Shown here one piece after another: positions 54,343-62,831 of a stretch of 64,000 bases of DNA. Below the pieces are notes generated by a model that saw only the letters and a program-made list of their open reading frames with translations, did not search any database and was not told where the DNA came from. Each line of letters opens with the position of its first letter. The first letter of the stretch is position 1. The stretch is taken from contig CAUJHS010000084.1 of assembly GCA_963204915.1 (NCBI GenBank), positions 31,055 to 95,054 of the forward strand, given 5' to 3'. Origin of the DNA: Planctomycetota bacterium. GTDB lineage: Bacteria; Planctomycetota; Planctomycetia; Pirellulales; Pirellulaceae. The position numbers were made by a program, and so were the translations under genes.

Positions 54343-54765
54343 TTAGGGCATAAACATGCCCACCTCGATGCCCTCGCGGGTGGCGACGCATTCGACGCTG
54401 CGCGTCGCGATTCCGCCGCCGTCGCCATAGCTGATGCCAACGTACAGTTCGCGGCGGCCGCGCCATAAGTCTTGCCACGTCGGCGGTTTCAGTACGGCGC
54501 GAGGTTCGAAGTGCTTGCTATCGACCCAATTTCCGGGAAAGACGACATCCGCAACACACATCGAGTCCGCCATGCGGTAGTCTTTCGCCGCCAACGCCGC
54601 GACATACCGCCGGGCATGCCAGGTGGGCAAGAGCATCCACACCAAACCAGCCGACACGACGATCATGGCCAGCAACAAGAACCGCAGCGAGTAGCGCCAT
54701 CGCCATCGGCTCCCACGCGCCGGGGCGTGTTCGTCGCGGGGCGAATTGAGAATCTCGCCTGACAT
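54343..54765 (-). CDS. Single-pass membrane protein of unknown function
   Basis: A 140-residue protein. A basic N-terminal region (ARGSRWRWRYSLRFLL) is followed by one transmembrane segment (about 28-48). The soluble part has AALAAKDYRMADSMCVADVV and a C-terminal VECVATREGIEVGMFMP. It is probably anchored with its C-terminal side outside the cytoplasm. The ATG at 54765 is the natural start. I recognise no domain. Confidence 0.6.
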   Translation of the reverse strand: MSGEILNSPRDEHAPARGSRWRWRYSLRFLLLAMIVVSAGLVWMLLPTWHARRYVAALAAKDYRMADSMCVADVVFPGNWVDSKHFEPRAVLKPPTWQDLWRGRRELYVGISYGDGGGIATRSVECVATREGIEVGMFMP

Positions 54766-55000
54766 GGGTCGGTGAACTTACTTGTTCAAGACAAAGGTTG
54801 TCCAACGTATTAGACGACTTTCTCGTTGCCGTGGATCCCCGCAAACCGGGATAAAGTGATGTCTCCTCATCGCGCCGCTTAGCTAAGAAACTTCACGGGA
54901 TCAATGGTTGGGCGACTGCGGGCGACATGGTGAAAACGTCGACGCCGTAGTGTAATCTGGTTTTCACAACCGCTCTGCTCCCCATTTCGATTAACTGTCC

Positions 55001-56149
55001 ATGCACCTCTCGACGATATCCTCCACCGCGATTGGTTTTGTGCTCCTGGCTTTTGGGCCAGCCATTGCGAATGAAACCTCCGACCAATTCGCCGTCTCGT
55101 TGTTTGATGGTCAAACTCTGAACGGCTGGCATGTCTCAGGGTGTGAAACCGTGGTCGAAGACGGCGCCATCCTGCTCAAGGCTGGCGATGGTTTCGTGCG
55201 TAGCGATTACCAGTATCAGAACTTTGTGCTGGAGTTGGAGTGGAAGTCGCTTCAGAACGAGGGCTATGACTCGGGCCTTTATTTTCATGCCGATATGCCC
55301 CCCGAAGGCAAACCCTGGCCCAAACGTTACCAAATTAATCTTCGCCAAGGGCAGGAAGGCGATTTGATCGGCGTGAAGGACGCCCAAGGGCAAGGCTTGG
55401 CTAAACCGGGCGAGTGGAACCACTTTCGCCTGACGGTCAAAGACAAAACCGCATCGCTTGAAATCAATGGGCAACCCGCTTGGACGACCGATCAACTCGA
55501 AACGACCGGCGGTTATTTGGGCTTTCAGTCGGAAGTTCCACTTGGCGGTCAGTTTGCGTTCCGTAACATCCGCGTAACCGAGCTAGGTATGAAGCCGCTG
55601 TTTAACGGTCAGGACCTAGCGGGGTGGGAAGGCGCCTCGGCGAAGGCGGAAACCTGTTGGAGCGTCGAAGGCGGCGCCATCATATGCAATGGCGAACGAG
55701 GAACCTGGCTCCGCAGTAGAGATCAATATGGCGATTTCTGTTTGCGCCTGGATTACCAGGTGTCGGCAGCCGGTAATTCCGGCGTCTATGTGCGCGTGCC
55801 GCAGGATGGAAACCACCATGGCAAAGACGCAGGCGTGGAAATTCAGGTCTTGGACGATCCTCATCCCCAGTACGCCGAGCTTAAACCGTATCAATACACC
55901 GGTAGCGTTTACGCGATTGCACCGGCCGAAACGCACGTCGGGCGCCCCGCAGGCGAATGGAATAGCTTGGAGGTCAACGTTCAGGGCGATCACTACCGCG
56001 TCACCCATAACGGCGTGGTCATTGTGAATGCGAATGTACAGTCACACCCACAGCTGGCGGAACGTCTTAAATCAGGATATCTCGGACTTCAAAACCACAG
56101 CACAAAGGTGGCGTTTAAGAATCTCCGTATTGGTCCGCCTTTGCCGTAA
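55001..56149 (+). CDS. Exported protein with two DUF1080 (3-keto-disaccharide hydrolase-like) domains
   Basis: A 382-residue exported protein with a signal peptide (TAIGFVLLAFGPAIA). Two copies of the DUF1080 concanavalin-like fold are present: one starts FDGQTLNGWHVSG, with GYDSGLYFHADMP in the middle, and ends TTGGYLGFQSEVPLGGQFAFRNIRV; the second starts FNGQDLAGWEGAS and has GNSGVYVRVPQDG and LGLQNHSTKVAFKNLRI. Planctomycetes carry many DUF1080 proteins, and some act on 3-keto-glycosides or bind sugars. The paired arrangement suggests an internal duplication. No obvious operon partners are adjacent. Confidence 0.88.
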   Translation: MHLSTISSTAIGFVLLAFGPAIANETSDQFAVSLFDGQTLNGWHVSGCETVVEDGAILLKAGDGFVRSDYQYQNFVLELEWKSLQNEGYDSGLYFHADMPPEGKPWPKRYQINLRQGQEGDLIGVKDAQGQGLAKPGEWNHFRLTVKDKTASLEINGQPAWTTDQLETTGGYLGFQSEVPLGGQFAFRNIRVTELGMKPLFNGQDLAGWEGASAKAETCWSVEGGAIICNGERGTWLRSRDQYGDFCLRLDYQVSAAGNSGVYVRVPQDGNHHGKDAGVEIQVLDDPHPQYAELKPYQYTGSVYAIAPAETHVGRPAGEWNSLEVNVQGDHYRVTHNGVVIVNANVQSHPQLAERLKSGYLGLQNHSTKVAFKNLRIGPPLP

Positions 56150-56377
56150 GCGGCTCAGGTGGAAGTCCTGCGAAAGCTGGGCCGTTCATGCAAGCGGCGG
56201 AAAGTTAGCGTCGTTCGGCGACTTTACCCGCTTCGTCATGGCCAAGCGATCCGGCGGGCCGCGATGGGCGAAAAATCGTTGACGATCCGTAAGATGTTTT
56301 TATCTCCCGCGTCTTTTGAATAGCGCACTTCGCGAGGCGTAGCGCTTTTCTTGGGGCAACGCAGGAGAAACCGTGCT

Positions 56378-57394
56378 ATGGCGGTGTTTGATCCTTGGGA
56401 ATGTGAAGCAGCGCGAATGTGTCTCCAGGCGGGAAATCCGCAAGCGGCGGCCCGGCTTCTTCTGGCGACGAAGCATCGCGACAACCGCACCGTCCGGCAG
56501 TTGTTACTGGAATGCAACGCACAGCTCGCCCAGCAAGCTCGCGCGGCGTACCTCCAAGGCGAGCGGGATGTTGCGGCGCGCGTGTTATCGCTTGCCGCAG
56601 GCTGCGCCGATTTGACGGGAGACGCCGTTGTGCTGCAAAATCAACTCATGCGAGTTCCTGAAGAAACCATCGCGATGCCCGCAACCACGATCCCCCTGGG
56701 CGATCGCAACAAGTGCTTTGCGCTGCGAGGCCGAGCAGTTGTCGTTGCGGCTCCGGTGGCCGTGTTGGGAAGCGTGCGTAACAAGGACGCCCACGGCCCC
56801 CTGCTTGGACGATTGCACCGCGAACACGCCCTGGTCTCGCGCCACGAAGGTCAGCATTGGTTGTCGCGGGCGCCGCACCACGATGACTTGGTCACCGTCA
56901 ACGGCGTCGAGCTTGCCGCGCCCGTGGCGCTGGAGGACGGAGATGAAATCATTCTGGGCGCCCGCACCGGCCGGGGGCAATGCGAGTTGACGTTCCATCG
57001 CCCGGATCCGGCCTCCGCCACGGCGGTGCTGCGTCAGAAACGGCGAAAGATTGTAACTCCCAGCGGCGACGCCTTTAGCGAACTTGTGCTGCTGGGCGAC
57101 TACCTCACGCTAGGACGAAGTGAAACGGCGCACCTTCCGGCGCCGCAACTAGCTTGCCTGGAAGCCCGCCTGACATGGAGCGACCTTGGCTTGGCGGCGT
57201 CCGCGGCGGGAGGCGTTGTATACGAAGAGTCGCCCGACGGCGACTGGAACGACCCACCCACCCCCTTGCGACTACCCTGCAGGCTCGCAATTCATGGCGA
57301 CGGCGAACTGGCCGATCAGATTCTGCAAGACTACCAACATGGCGAACGCCTGGATGAGCATCTTGAATTGTTCGACCCTTGCCGCCGCAATTGA
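56378..57394 (+). CDS. FHA-like domain protein
   Basis: A 338-residue cytoplasmic protein. The first 90 residues are helical and TPR-like (AARMCLQAGNPQAAARLLLA). The central part (about 110-205) has the pattern of an FHA phosphothreonine-binding domain: VLGSVRNKDAH, HREHALVSRHEGQHWL and VNGVELAAPVALEDGDEIIL. A second, weaker FHA-like segment follows (about 225-290; LLGDYLTLGRSETAHL). It starts an apparent operon with a sigma factor (57467) and a zinc-ribbon protein (58363). AGGAG lies 11 bases before the ATG. It may read phosphorylation signals for the sigma factor; that is inference. Confidence 0.7.
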   Translation: MAVFDPWECEAARMCLQAGNPQAAARLLLATKHRDNRTVRQLLLECNAQLAQQARAAYLQGERDVAARVLSLAAGCADLTGDAVVLQNQLMRVPEETIAMPATTIPLGDRNKCFALRGRAVVVAAPVAVLGSVRNKDAHGPLLGRLHREHALVSRHEGQHWLSRAPHHDDLVTVNGVELAAPVALEDGDEIILGARTGRGQCELTFHRPDPASATAVLRQKRRKIVTPSGDAFSELVLLGDYLTLGRSETAHLPAPQLACLEARLTWSDLGLAASAAGGVVYEESPDGDWNDPPTPLRLPCRLAIHGDGELADQILQDYQHGERLDEHLELFDPCRRN

Positions 57395-57466
57395 AGGCAA
57401 CCTTCTCACCACGGACCATCTCGTCACGCGCCAAGTTTGCGCTCGCCGCTTAGGAGGTATGCCGTC

Positions 57467-58354
57467 ATGACTGCGATGGAGTCGGATGACGCTCGCCACC
57501 TTCCCACCCAGCGCGAACTGGAGTTATTGCTGTCGAAACGACGCGCCCATTTGGTGAATTTGGTGGCGTTCATGGCAACCGATCGGGACGCTTCCTGGTG
57601 CGAAGACATCGTGCAAACCGTGGTTCTCGAGACGCTTCAAAAAATCGCCCTGGGAACGCCTTTCGTCAGGACCACGTTGTGGCAGTATTTGTGTTGGAAG
57701 GCGAGAAACCGCGTGATCGATCAACAACGATCGCGAGAGCTGCAGTTGATCCAGGACTTCGCGACGCATGAGGACGATGGCGATTCGCCCGACCTTGCGG
57801 CCCAAATACCGGCTCGCGACTTGACGCCCCTGGCCGCTGCTTTGCAACACGAACGGCTGGAGCGTAAGAAAAAACTGTTGAGCGACATTCTTGAGGAGTA
57901 TTGCCGCCACTGCGAACGACAAGCCCGTATGCTCTCGGGCAAGGAAATCTTTGAACGCATGTTGCGCGGCGAATCGCCCGACGAGACCGCGCGGGCCATG
58001 GGCGTCAAACGCAACACGGTCGACAAAGCACGCCGCGACGCTCGGCTTCGCTTGCGAGAACTGATGCAAAAGCACGACGTTCATCAGTCGGTGTTTCAAA
58101 CGTTCTACCGCCGCGAACAAAACCCGCTGCAACAAGAACGCAAGAACCAAGGCACGGTCGAAGTGCACTCCACCAGCGAGTTGTTCCGCTGGATCATGGA
58201 TGAAGCCGGCGCGCTGTGTCCGCTGGAGGAGCGGTTGCGCCAATACGCCGACGCGCCGGCGGACGAACAATTCCGAGATATCCGGTATCATGTAGCCACC
58301 GCGGGCTGTCCGTTATGTCGTGGAGTGCTCGCGGCCTGGCAAAGCGAAGGATAG
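57467..58354 (+). CDS. Sigma-70 family sigma factor with C-terminal zinc-finger-like tail
   Basis: A 295-residue protein. Region 2 is seen in WCEDIVQTVVLETLQKIA and LWQYLCWKARNRVIDQQRS (about 45-90). Region 4 (about 155-205) has the helix-turn-helix ESPDETARAMGVKRNTVDKA followed by RRDARLRLREL. Beyond it, about 95 extra residues end in HVATAGCPLCRG (H-x5-C-x2-C), which recalls the HxxxCxxC motif of zinc-binding anti-sigma domains. AGGAGG lies nine bases before the ATG at 57467. It lies between an FHA-like gene (72 bases) and a zinc-ribbon gene (8 bases), all on the same strand. The fused tail may hold the sigma in check; that is inference. Confidence 0.82.
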   Translation: MTAMESDDARHLPTQRELELLLSKRRAHLVNLVAFMATDRDASWCEDIVQTVVLETLQKIALGTPFVRTTLWQYLCWKARNRVIDQQRSRELQLIQDFATHEDDGDSPDLAAQIPARDLTPLAAALQHERLERKKKLLSDILEEYCRHCERQARMLSGKEIFERMLRGESPDETARAMGVKRNTVDKARRDARLRLRELMQKHDVHQSVFQTFYRREQNPLQQERKNQGTVEVHSTSELFRWIMDEAGALCPLEERLRQYADAPADEQFRDIRYHVATAGCPLCRGVLAAWQSEG

Positions 58355-58362
58355 GTTCAACC

Positions 58363-58821
58363 ATGCAGCGCGTGCGTTGCCCCGATTGCAAGTTTGTCGC
58401 CGATTGTGGCGTGTCGGAAATGCTGCGCTGGTTGCAAAACGCCGGCATGATGCGGCGTGCAAAAGAGCCCGAGGCGCCGCTTATCGAAGAACTGTTCGCC
58501 CAGTCGGGCGATCGCTTTGCATGTCCTCAATGCGGGCGAATGGGGTTGCGGGTCGAAGACGCCGACGACGATTGGAGCGACGAAGCCTGGGGCGAAGCCC
58601 GCAAATGCGCCCGGTGCGGAAAGCCGATTCCCGCCGAACGCCTTGAGATTTTCCCCAACGCCACGCATTGCGCCGCGTGCCAGCAAACGGCTGACTCCGC
58701 CGAGGCCGACACGCCGGAGTATTGCCCTCGCTGCGGGGCGATCATGGCCTTGCGGGCCGCGCGCGTTGGCGGCGTGCAGCGATACCAAATGGTGTGCCCC
58801 TCCTGCGGCGAGAAGTTATAG
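58363..58821 (+). CDS. DksA/TraR-like zinc-ribbon protein
   Basis: A 152-residue protein with several zinc-binding Cys sets. The N-terminal CPDCKFVADCG is followed by CPQCGRMGLRVED. The middle segment ARKCARCGKPIPAERLEIFP followed by NATHCAAC has the layout of the DksA/TraR C4 zinc finger. Two more pairs, CPRCGAIMALRA and CPSCGEKL, form a last ribbon. DksA proteins act at RNA polymerase; this protein lacks the N-terminal coiled coil typical of DksA. It begins only eight bases after the sigma factor gene, so a shared role in transcription control is likely. Confidence 0.75.
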   Translation: MQRVRCPDCKFVADCGVSEMLRWLQNAGMMRRAKEPEAPLIEELFAQSGDRFACPQCGRMGLRVEDADDDWSDEAWGEARKCARCGKPIPAERLEIFPNATHCAACQQTADSAEADTPEYCPRCGAIMALRAARVGGVQRYQMVCPSCGEKL

Positions 58822-58878
58822 ACGTTCGTCGCCCGTGCGCGGCGAGCATACCTTCTTGCTTACGCGGCGCCGTTGGCA

Positions 58879-59682
58879 TTAGCGGCGCGTTTCCGAGAAG
58901 TGGTGCAAAAACACCCCGGCCGCCACTGACACATTGAGCGAATCGACCCGGCGGCGCATCGGAATCGTCGCTTGGCGCGCACAGGCGGCGATCCACTCAG
59001 GCGAAAGCCCTTCGCCTTCGCTTCCCAGCACCAAGGCCCAACGGAGCGGCGGTTGAATGGTCGAGAGCGGCTCGGCGTCATCCGCCAAGACCGTAGCGAA
59101 GGCGGTTACATCCCAATCGTGCGTAAGTCGGCGAACATCGGCCAGCAGGCGGCTCGACTCGATGATGGGAAGCTTGAACGCCGCGCCCATCGAGACGCGC
59201 AGCACGCGGCGCGAAAATGGATCGATCGACGAATCAGAAATCAAGAGCGCATCGACCCCGAACGCCGCGGCGCTGCGGATGATCCCGCCCAGGTTCTCCG
59301 GGTCATTGGGCGTGGGGCAAACCAGCAATCCTTTGGGCGCTTCGCGCGGCAGAACCACATCCTCCAACCGCGCGGCCAACCTTCGCCGCCCGCACGCCAT
59401 CACGCCGCGATGGAAGTTGAATCCTACAATCTCGCGGATGAGTTCGTCGCTAACGACGAACACCGGCACGTGGCCGGGCAACGCAGGCGCCACGCGCTCG
59501 ACAAACCGTTCCGCCAGCAACACCGAGACCGTCTCGAACGAACTTTCCAACAGCCGCTGCGTGAGTTTCTCTCCCTCGGCCACGAACAGTCCGCTGGCTC
59601 GCGCATCGCGCGAGTGGACAAGATCGCGATACGGCGCCACGCGCGGGTCATCCAGCGACGAAATGGGGATCAACTCAGCCAT
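58879..59682 (-). CDS. SpoU/TrmH-family RNA 2'-O-methyltransferase
   Basis: A 267-residue SAM-dependent enzyme of the SPOUT class, which methylates ribose 2'-hydroxyls in tRNA or rRNA. The N-terminal substrate-binding part (about 15-95) includes GLFVAEGEKLTQRLLES. The catalytic part shows the three SpoU motifs: NDPENLGGIIRSAAAFGVD, LVLGSEGEGLSPEW and IPMRRRVDSLNVSVAAGV. The ATG at 59682 is the natural start. The gene is divergent from the asparaginase-like gene, with a small gap. The target nucleotide cannot be deduced. Confidence 0.92.
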   Translation of the reverse strand: MAELIPISSLDDPRVAPYRDLVHSRDARASGLFVAEGEKLTQRLLESSFETVSVLLAERFVERVAPALPGHVPVFVVSDELIREIVGFNFHRGVMACGRRRLAARLEDVVLPREAPKGLLVCPTPNDPENLGGIIRSAAAFGVDALLISDSSIDPFSRRVLRVSMGAAFKLPIIESSRLLADVRRLTHDWDVTAFATVLADDAEPLSTIQPPLRWALVLGSEGEGLSPEWIAACARQATIPMRRRVDSLNVSVAAGVFLHHFSETRR

Positions 59683-59759
59683 GCCCTTTTGTTTGTACAA
59701 TGAGTTCGTTTGCCGCCTGGGCGATGGTGTATCCTACCCTGAGATCTTTCAACGTGCTT

Positions 59760-60701
59760 ATGCTCTCGATTGCATCTTACAACGGACTGAATGCGGCGCA
59801 ATGCGCCGTTGCGCTAATGGCTCAAGGCGTCGCTCCTTTGGACGCATGCGTGGAAGGCGTGACGCTCGTGGAGGATGATCCCAACGAGTTGACGGTCGGA
59901 TATGGCGGTCTGCCGAATGAGGCCGGTATTGTCGAACTTGACGCCGCGGTGATGGATGGCGCCTCGCACCGCGGGGCGGGAGTGGCCGCCCTCAGGAATG
60001 TGCGGCATCCCAGCCGCGTCGCACAGCGGCTCATGGAGCAAACGCATCGCGTGTTGCTCGTGGGCGAAGGCGCGCTGGAATTCGCTCGTACGAATGGTTT
60101 TGTTGAGGAGAACTTGTTGACCGAGCGCGCACGGCGAATGTGGCTCTATTGGAAACGTCACCGCAGCCGCCACGACGATTGGCGACCCGCGCCCGAGGAT
60201 GAACTTCCTCCAGAGGATCGCGATTGGTTGCGAGCGCACCTTCCCGGCCTCGCGGGCACCGTGCATTGTTCCGTATTGGCGCGCAGCGGCGATATGGCCT
60301 GCGTAACCAGCACCAGCGGGCACGCGTTCAAACTGACCGGGCGCGTCGGCGACTCTCCCATTCTTGGCGCGGGTTTGTACGTCGACAACGAAGTGGGCAG
60401 TTGCGGCAGCATTGGCCACGGCGAGGCGAACTTGGAGAACTTGTCGTCGTTTCTCGCCGTCGAGTTCATGCGGGCTGGACTTTCCCCCAAAGAAGCGGGA
60501 CTCGAAGTTCTGCGCCGCGTGTCGAAGAACGCTCATCATGAACAGCGCGACGCCAACGGCTTGCCGCGCATCAACGTGCATTTGTTTTTGCTTCGCAAAG
60601 ACGGCGCCCACGCCGGCGTGTGCCTGCACGGCCAAAAACACTACGCTGTTGCCGACGAACACGGCGCCAGGCTGGAAGCCTGTACGCCGCTTCATTCGTA
60701 A
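59760..60701 (+). CDS. N4-(beta-N-acetylglucosaminyl)-L-asparaginase-like Ntn hydrolase
   Basis: A 313-residue self-processing hydrolase of the type 2 asparaginase/glycosylasparaginase family, which cleaves asparagine side chains or Asn-linked sugars. Family segments are DDPNELTVGYGGLPNEAG, LDAAVMDGASHRGAGVAAL, the catalytic Thr in LAGTVHCSVLARSG after which the precursor is cut, TSTSGHAFKLTGRVGDSP and GLYVDNEVGSCGSIGHGE. No signal peptide is seen. ATGs at 59700, 59724 and 59760 are in frame; the conserved part begins just after the last, so that one is chosen. The gene converges with leuA and the gap between them holds a terminator hairpin. Confidence 0.86.
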   Translation: MLSIASYNGLNAAQCAVALMAQGVAPLDACVEGVTLVEDDPNELTVGYGGLPNEAGIVELDAAVMDGASHRGAGVAALRNVRHPSRVAQRLMEQTHRVLLVGEGALEFARTNGFVEENLLTERARRMWLYWKRHRSRHDDWRPAPEDELPPEDRDWLRAHLPGLAGTVHCSVLARSGDMACVTSTSGHAFKLTGRVGDSPILGAGLYVDNEVGSCGSIGHGEANLENLSSFLAVEFMRAGLSPKEAGLEVLRRVSKNAHHEQRDANGLPRINVHLFLLRKDGAHAGVCLHGQKHYAVADEHGARLEACTPLHS

Positions 60702-60714
60702 TGCGCCTTAAGGG

Positions 60715-60746
60715 TTTCGCGCCGGAATGCTGGGACCGGCGCGAAA
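60715..60746. terminator. Bidirectional terminator hairpin
   Basis: TTTCGCGCCGG (60715-60725) pairs perfectly with CCGGCGCGAAA (60736-60746) around a 10-base loop, between the convergent asparaginase-like gene and leuA. The A/T edges of the stem serve as partial T-runs on either strand. Confidence 0.6.
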
Positions 60747-60761
60747 GGCCCCTCCAACGCC

Positions 60762-62300
60762 TTACTTTTTGTTGGCGCCGATGCGATTGACCGCGTTCAA
60801 AGCGGCTTTGATCGTGGCTTCGACCGTGTCGGTTGACGCCCCGCTGCCGCGATAAATTTGCCCTTTGTGTTCTACTTCGAGGGTCACTTCGCCAATGGCG
60901 TCATGCCCCACGGTCGCGCTGCGCACGCGAAAATCTTTGCACACCAGGTCTAAGCCCGTGATCTTCTTGGTCGCCAGAAAGCCGGCGTCGATCGGACCGT
61001 CGCCGTCGGTTAGTTCCTCGCAAAATTCCTCACCGCCGCGGCGCAGGGTCAGTCGCACATGCGGCTTACGGCCCGTTCCCGACGACAATTCAAACGATAC
61101 CAGCGACCACTCGTTGTCGTCTTCGCCCGCCTGTTGAATCTCTTGTTGAATGAGCGCGGCAATGTCGCCGTCGTACACTTCCTTCTTCTTATCGGCCAAC
61201 AACTTGAACTCTTCAAAGACTCGTTGCAATTGCTCGCCGGTCAGTTGGTAACCCAGGGCTTTGGCGCGGTCGGCCAGCGCGGCGCGTCCGCTATGCTTTC
61301 CCAAAACCAAATCGGTCTTGGAGAACCCCACGTCTTCAGGACGCATGATCTCATAGGTGCGCGGCTCTTTGAGCATGCCATCCTGGTGAATACCCGCTTC
61401 GTGGGCGAAGGCGTTGCGGCCGACAATCGCCTTATTCCTTTGTACCGCCATGCCCGTCACCGAAGTCAATAACCGGCTGGTCGGCACCAGCCGTTGCGTG
61501 TTGATCCGCGTGTCGCAGTGGAAGTAATCATGCCGGACCCGCATGGCCATGACGATTTCCTCGAGCGAACAGTTGCCGGCGCGCTCGCCAATACCGTTCA
61601 CGGTGCATTCGATTTGTCCGGCGCCTTGTTCCACCGCCGCCAGACTGTTGGCCACGGCCAGTCCCAGGTCGTTGTGGCAATGAATGCTGATCGTCGCCTT
61701 GTCGATGTTTGGCACGCGGTCGCGCAACGTGGCGATCACCCTCGCCATGTGCGCCGGCGTGGCGTACCCCACGGTGTCGGGAATATTGACCGTGGTGGCG
61801 CCGGCGTCAATTGCTTTTTCCACTACCTGGCACAAAAAGTCCAGTTCCGTGCGCGCGGCGTCTTCGGGCGAAAACTCCACGTCGTCGCAGTAGCTCACGG
61901 CGCGCCGCACGCCCGCAACCGCCCGATGAATAATCTCGTCGGGCGTCATTTTCAATTTGAACTCTCGATGGATTGCGCTGGTCGCCAGAAACACGTGAAT
62001 GCGCGGCTGGGCGGCATGCTTGACGGCCTCCCAGCAGCGGTCGATGTCGGCGTCATTGCAGCGGGCCAAACCGCAAATCGTGGTGGGGCCGCGAAACGCA
62101 GTCGCGATTTCGCGCACCGCCTCAAAGTCGCCGGGCGAAGCAATCGGAAAGCCCGCCTCGATAATATCCACATTCAGCGCGATCAGCGCTTGCGCCACCT
62201 CCATCTTTTCTTGGAGGTTCATGCTGCACCCCGGCGATTGTTCGCCGTCGCGCAGCGTAGTGTCAAAAATCTTGATGATGCGGTCGCCGTTGGTCGTCAT
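60762..62300 (-). CDS. leuA: 2-isopropylmalate synthase
   Basis: A 512-residue enzyme that joins acetyl-CoA and 2-oxoisovalerate in the first committed step of leucine synthesis. The catalytic TIM barrel shows [18 protein letters not shown] (metal Asp), [35 protein letters not shown] (metal His pair) and [38 protein letters not shown] follows in the linker domain. The C-terminal LeuA allosteric domain (about 390-510) that binds leucine is present, ending in [19 protein letters not shown], so feedback inhibition is likely. [13 protein letters not shown] is the normal start. An attenuator leader precedes the gene, so transcription is likely controlled by leucyl-tRNA supply as well. Confidence 0.95.
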   Translation of the reverse strand: MTTNGDRIIKIFDTTLRDGEQSPGCSMNLQEKMEVAQALIALNVDIIEAGFPIASPGDFEAVREIATAFRGPTTICGLARCNDADIDRCWEAVKHAAQPRIHVFLATSAIHREFKLKMTPDEIIHRAVAGVRRAVSYCDDVEFSPEDAARTELDFLCQVVEKAIDAGATTVNIPDTVGYATPAHMARVIATLRDRVPNIDKATISIHCHNDLGLAVANSLAAVEQGAGQIECTVNGIGERAGNCSLEEIVMAMRVRHDYFHCDTRINTQRLVPTSRLLTSVTGMAVQRNKAIVGRNAFAHEAGIHQDGMLKEPRTYEIMRPEDVGFSKTDLVLGKHSGRAALADRAKALGYQLTGEQLQRVFEEFKLLADKKKEVYDGDIAALIQQEIQQAGEDDNEWSLVSFELSSGTGRKPHVRLTLRRGGEEFCEELTDGDGPIDAGFLATKKITGLDLVCKDFRVRSATVGHDAIGEVTLEVEHKGQIYRGSGASTDTVEATIKAALNAVNRIGANKK

Positions 62301-62558
62301 AGGGTTGTCCTGAATGGTTGTTATGGGGGAAGTCGATGCAATTCGGGGTCACGTGCGCCGCAAGGCGATTCACAGTTGCATTGCGTTGCACGGTTCGACG
62401 ACCCGTAAAGGCCGTCCTACGCCTGATGCGCCGCGCAGAGGCGCGAGGGAATGCCGGCCCTTGGCCGGCCGATAAGCACCAGTCCGCAACTTTCGGAACA
62501 ACGCCGCGGGCGGCGGAATAAAAAATTGACCGACATGCAATGACTTCCCAGGACAACG

Positions 62559-62588
62559 AAAAAACCCCGAAGCCGCGGCCTCGGGGTT
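62559..62588 (-). terminator. Attenuator terminator upstream of leuA
   Basis: On the minus strand, AACCCCGA (62588-62581) pairs with TCGGGGTT (62570-62563) around a GC-rich loop that can itself pair, and a run of six T follows (62564-62559). It lies 258 bases before leuA and after the leader peptide. It has every mark of an intrinsic terminator. Confidence 0.8.
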
Positions 62589-62639
62589 GCTGTTCTTTGT
62601 GTGTGCGAAACGCGCTCGCGACGAACGACCCCTACGGCC
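62577..62639 (-). promoter_or_regulatory. Antiterminator pairing in the leuA leader
   Basis: On the minus strand GGCC-GTA-GGGGT (62639-62628) can pair with ACCCC-GA-GGCC (62587-62577): nine base pairs around a small internal loop. The first arm overlaps the last codons and stop codon of the leader peptide. The second arm is the 5' side of the terminator, so the two structures exclude each other. Confidence 0.65.
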
Positions 62640-62682
62640 TGGTTCCAATAAGAAGAAGCGGTAGGGAAAGGAGGATGTTCAT
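62632..62682 (-). CDS. Leucine leader peptide of the leuA attenuator
   Basis: A 16-residue peptide, MNILLSLPLLLIGTRP, ending with TAG. Six of 16 codons are Leu (CTC, CTT, CTA and a run of three CTT at 62658-62650) and two are Ile. It lies between a good promoter (62733-62761) and the attenuator terminator (62559-62588), upstream of leuA on the same strand. A stall at the CTT run would free the antiterminator arm; completing the peptide would cover it and let the terminator form. No strong Shine-Dalgarno site is seen. The leucine-rich composition and position make it a strong candidate for a leuL-type leader. Confidence 0.75.
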   Translation of the reverse strand: MNILLSLPLLLIGTRP

Positions 62683-62732
62683 CGCCACAAATATCAATCT
62701 ACGAAGTGAGCGCAAATCGTTCAGTACCTAAG

Positions 62733-62761
62733 ACTCTACCGCACGCCGAGGGTTCGGTCAA
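62733..62761 (-). promoter_or_regulatory. Sigma-70-type promoter of the leuA leader
   Basis: On the minus strand a -35 box TTGACC (62761-62756, five of six) is followed by exactly 17 bases and a -10 box TAGAGT (62738-62733, four of six). Transcription would start near 62726, about 44 bases before the leader peptide. Confidence 0.55.
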
Positions 62762-62831
62762 GGCGACGAAAACTTGCCAACCACCTCACACCCTCAGCGG
62801 AACGCATGACTCCACGAAGTTGGGAAAACGA

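Noticed and set aside
57459..57470. Three-codon mini-ORF overlapping the sigma factor start
   Set aside because: The Shine-Dalgarno site is only one base from this ATG but nine bases from the sigma factor ATG, so it serves the sigma factor.
62540..62731. Plus-strand 63-codon ORF with AGGAGG near an internal ATG
   Set aside because: It is antisense to the leuA leader; its purine-rich motif is simply the complement of the CTCCTT leucine codons, and no domain is present.
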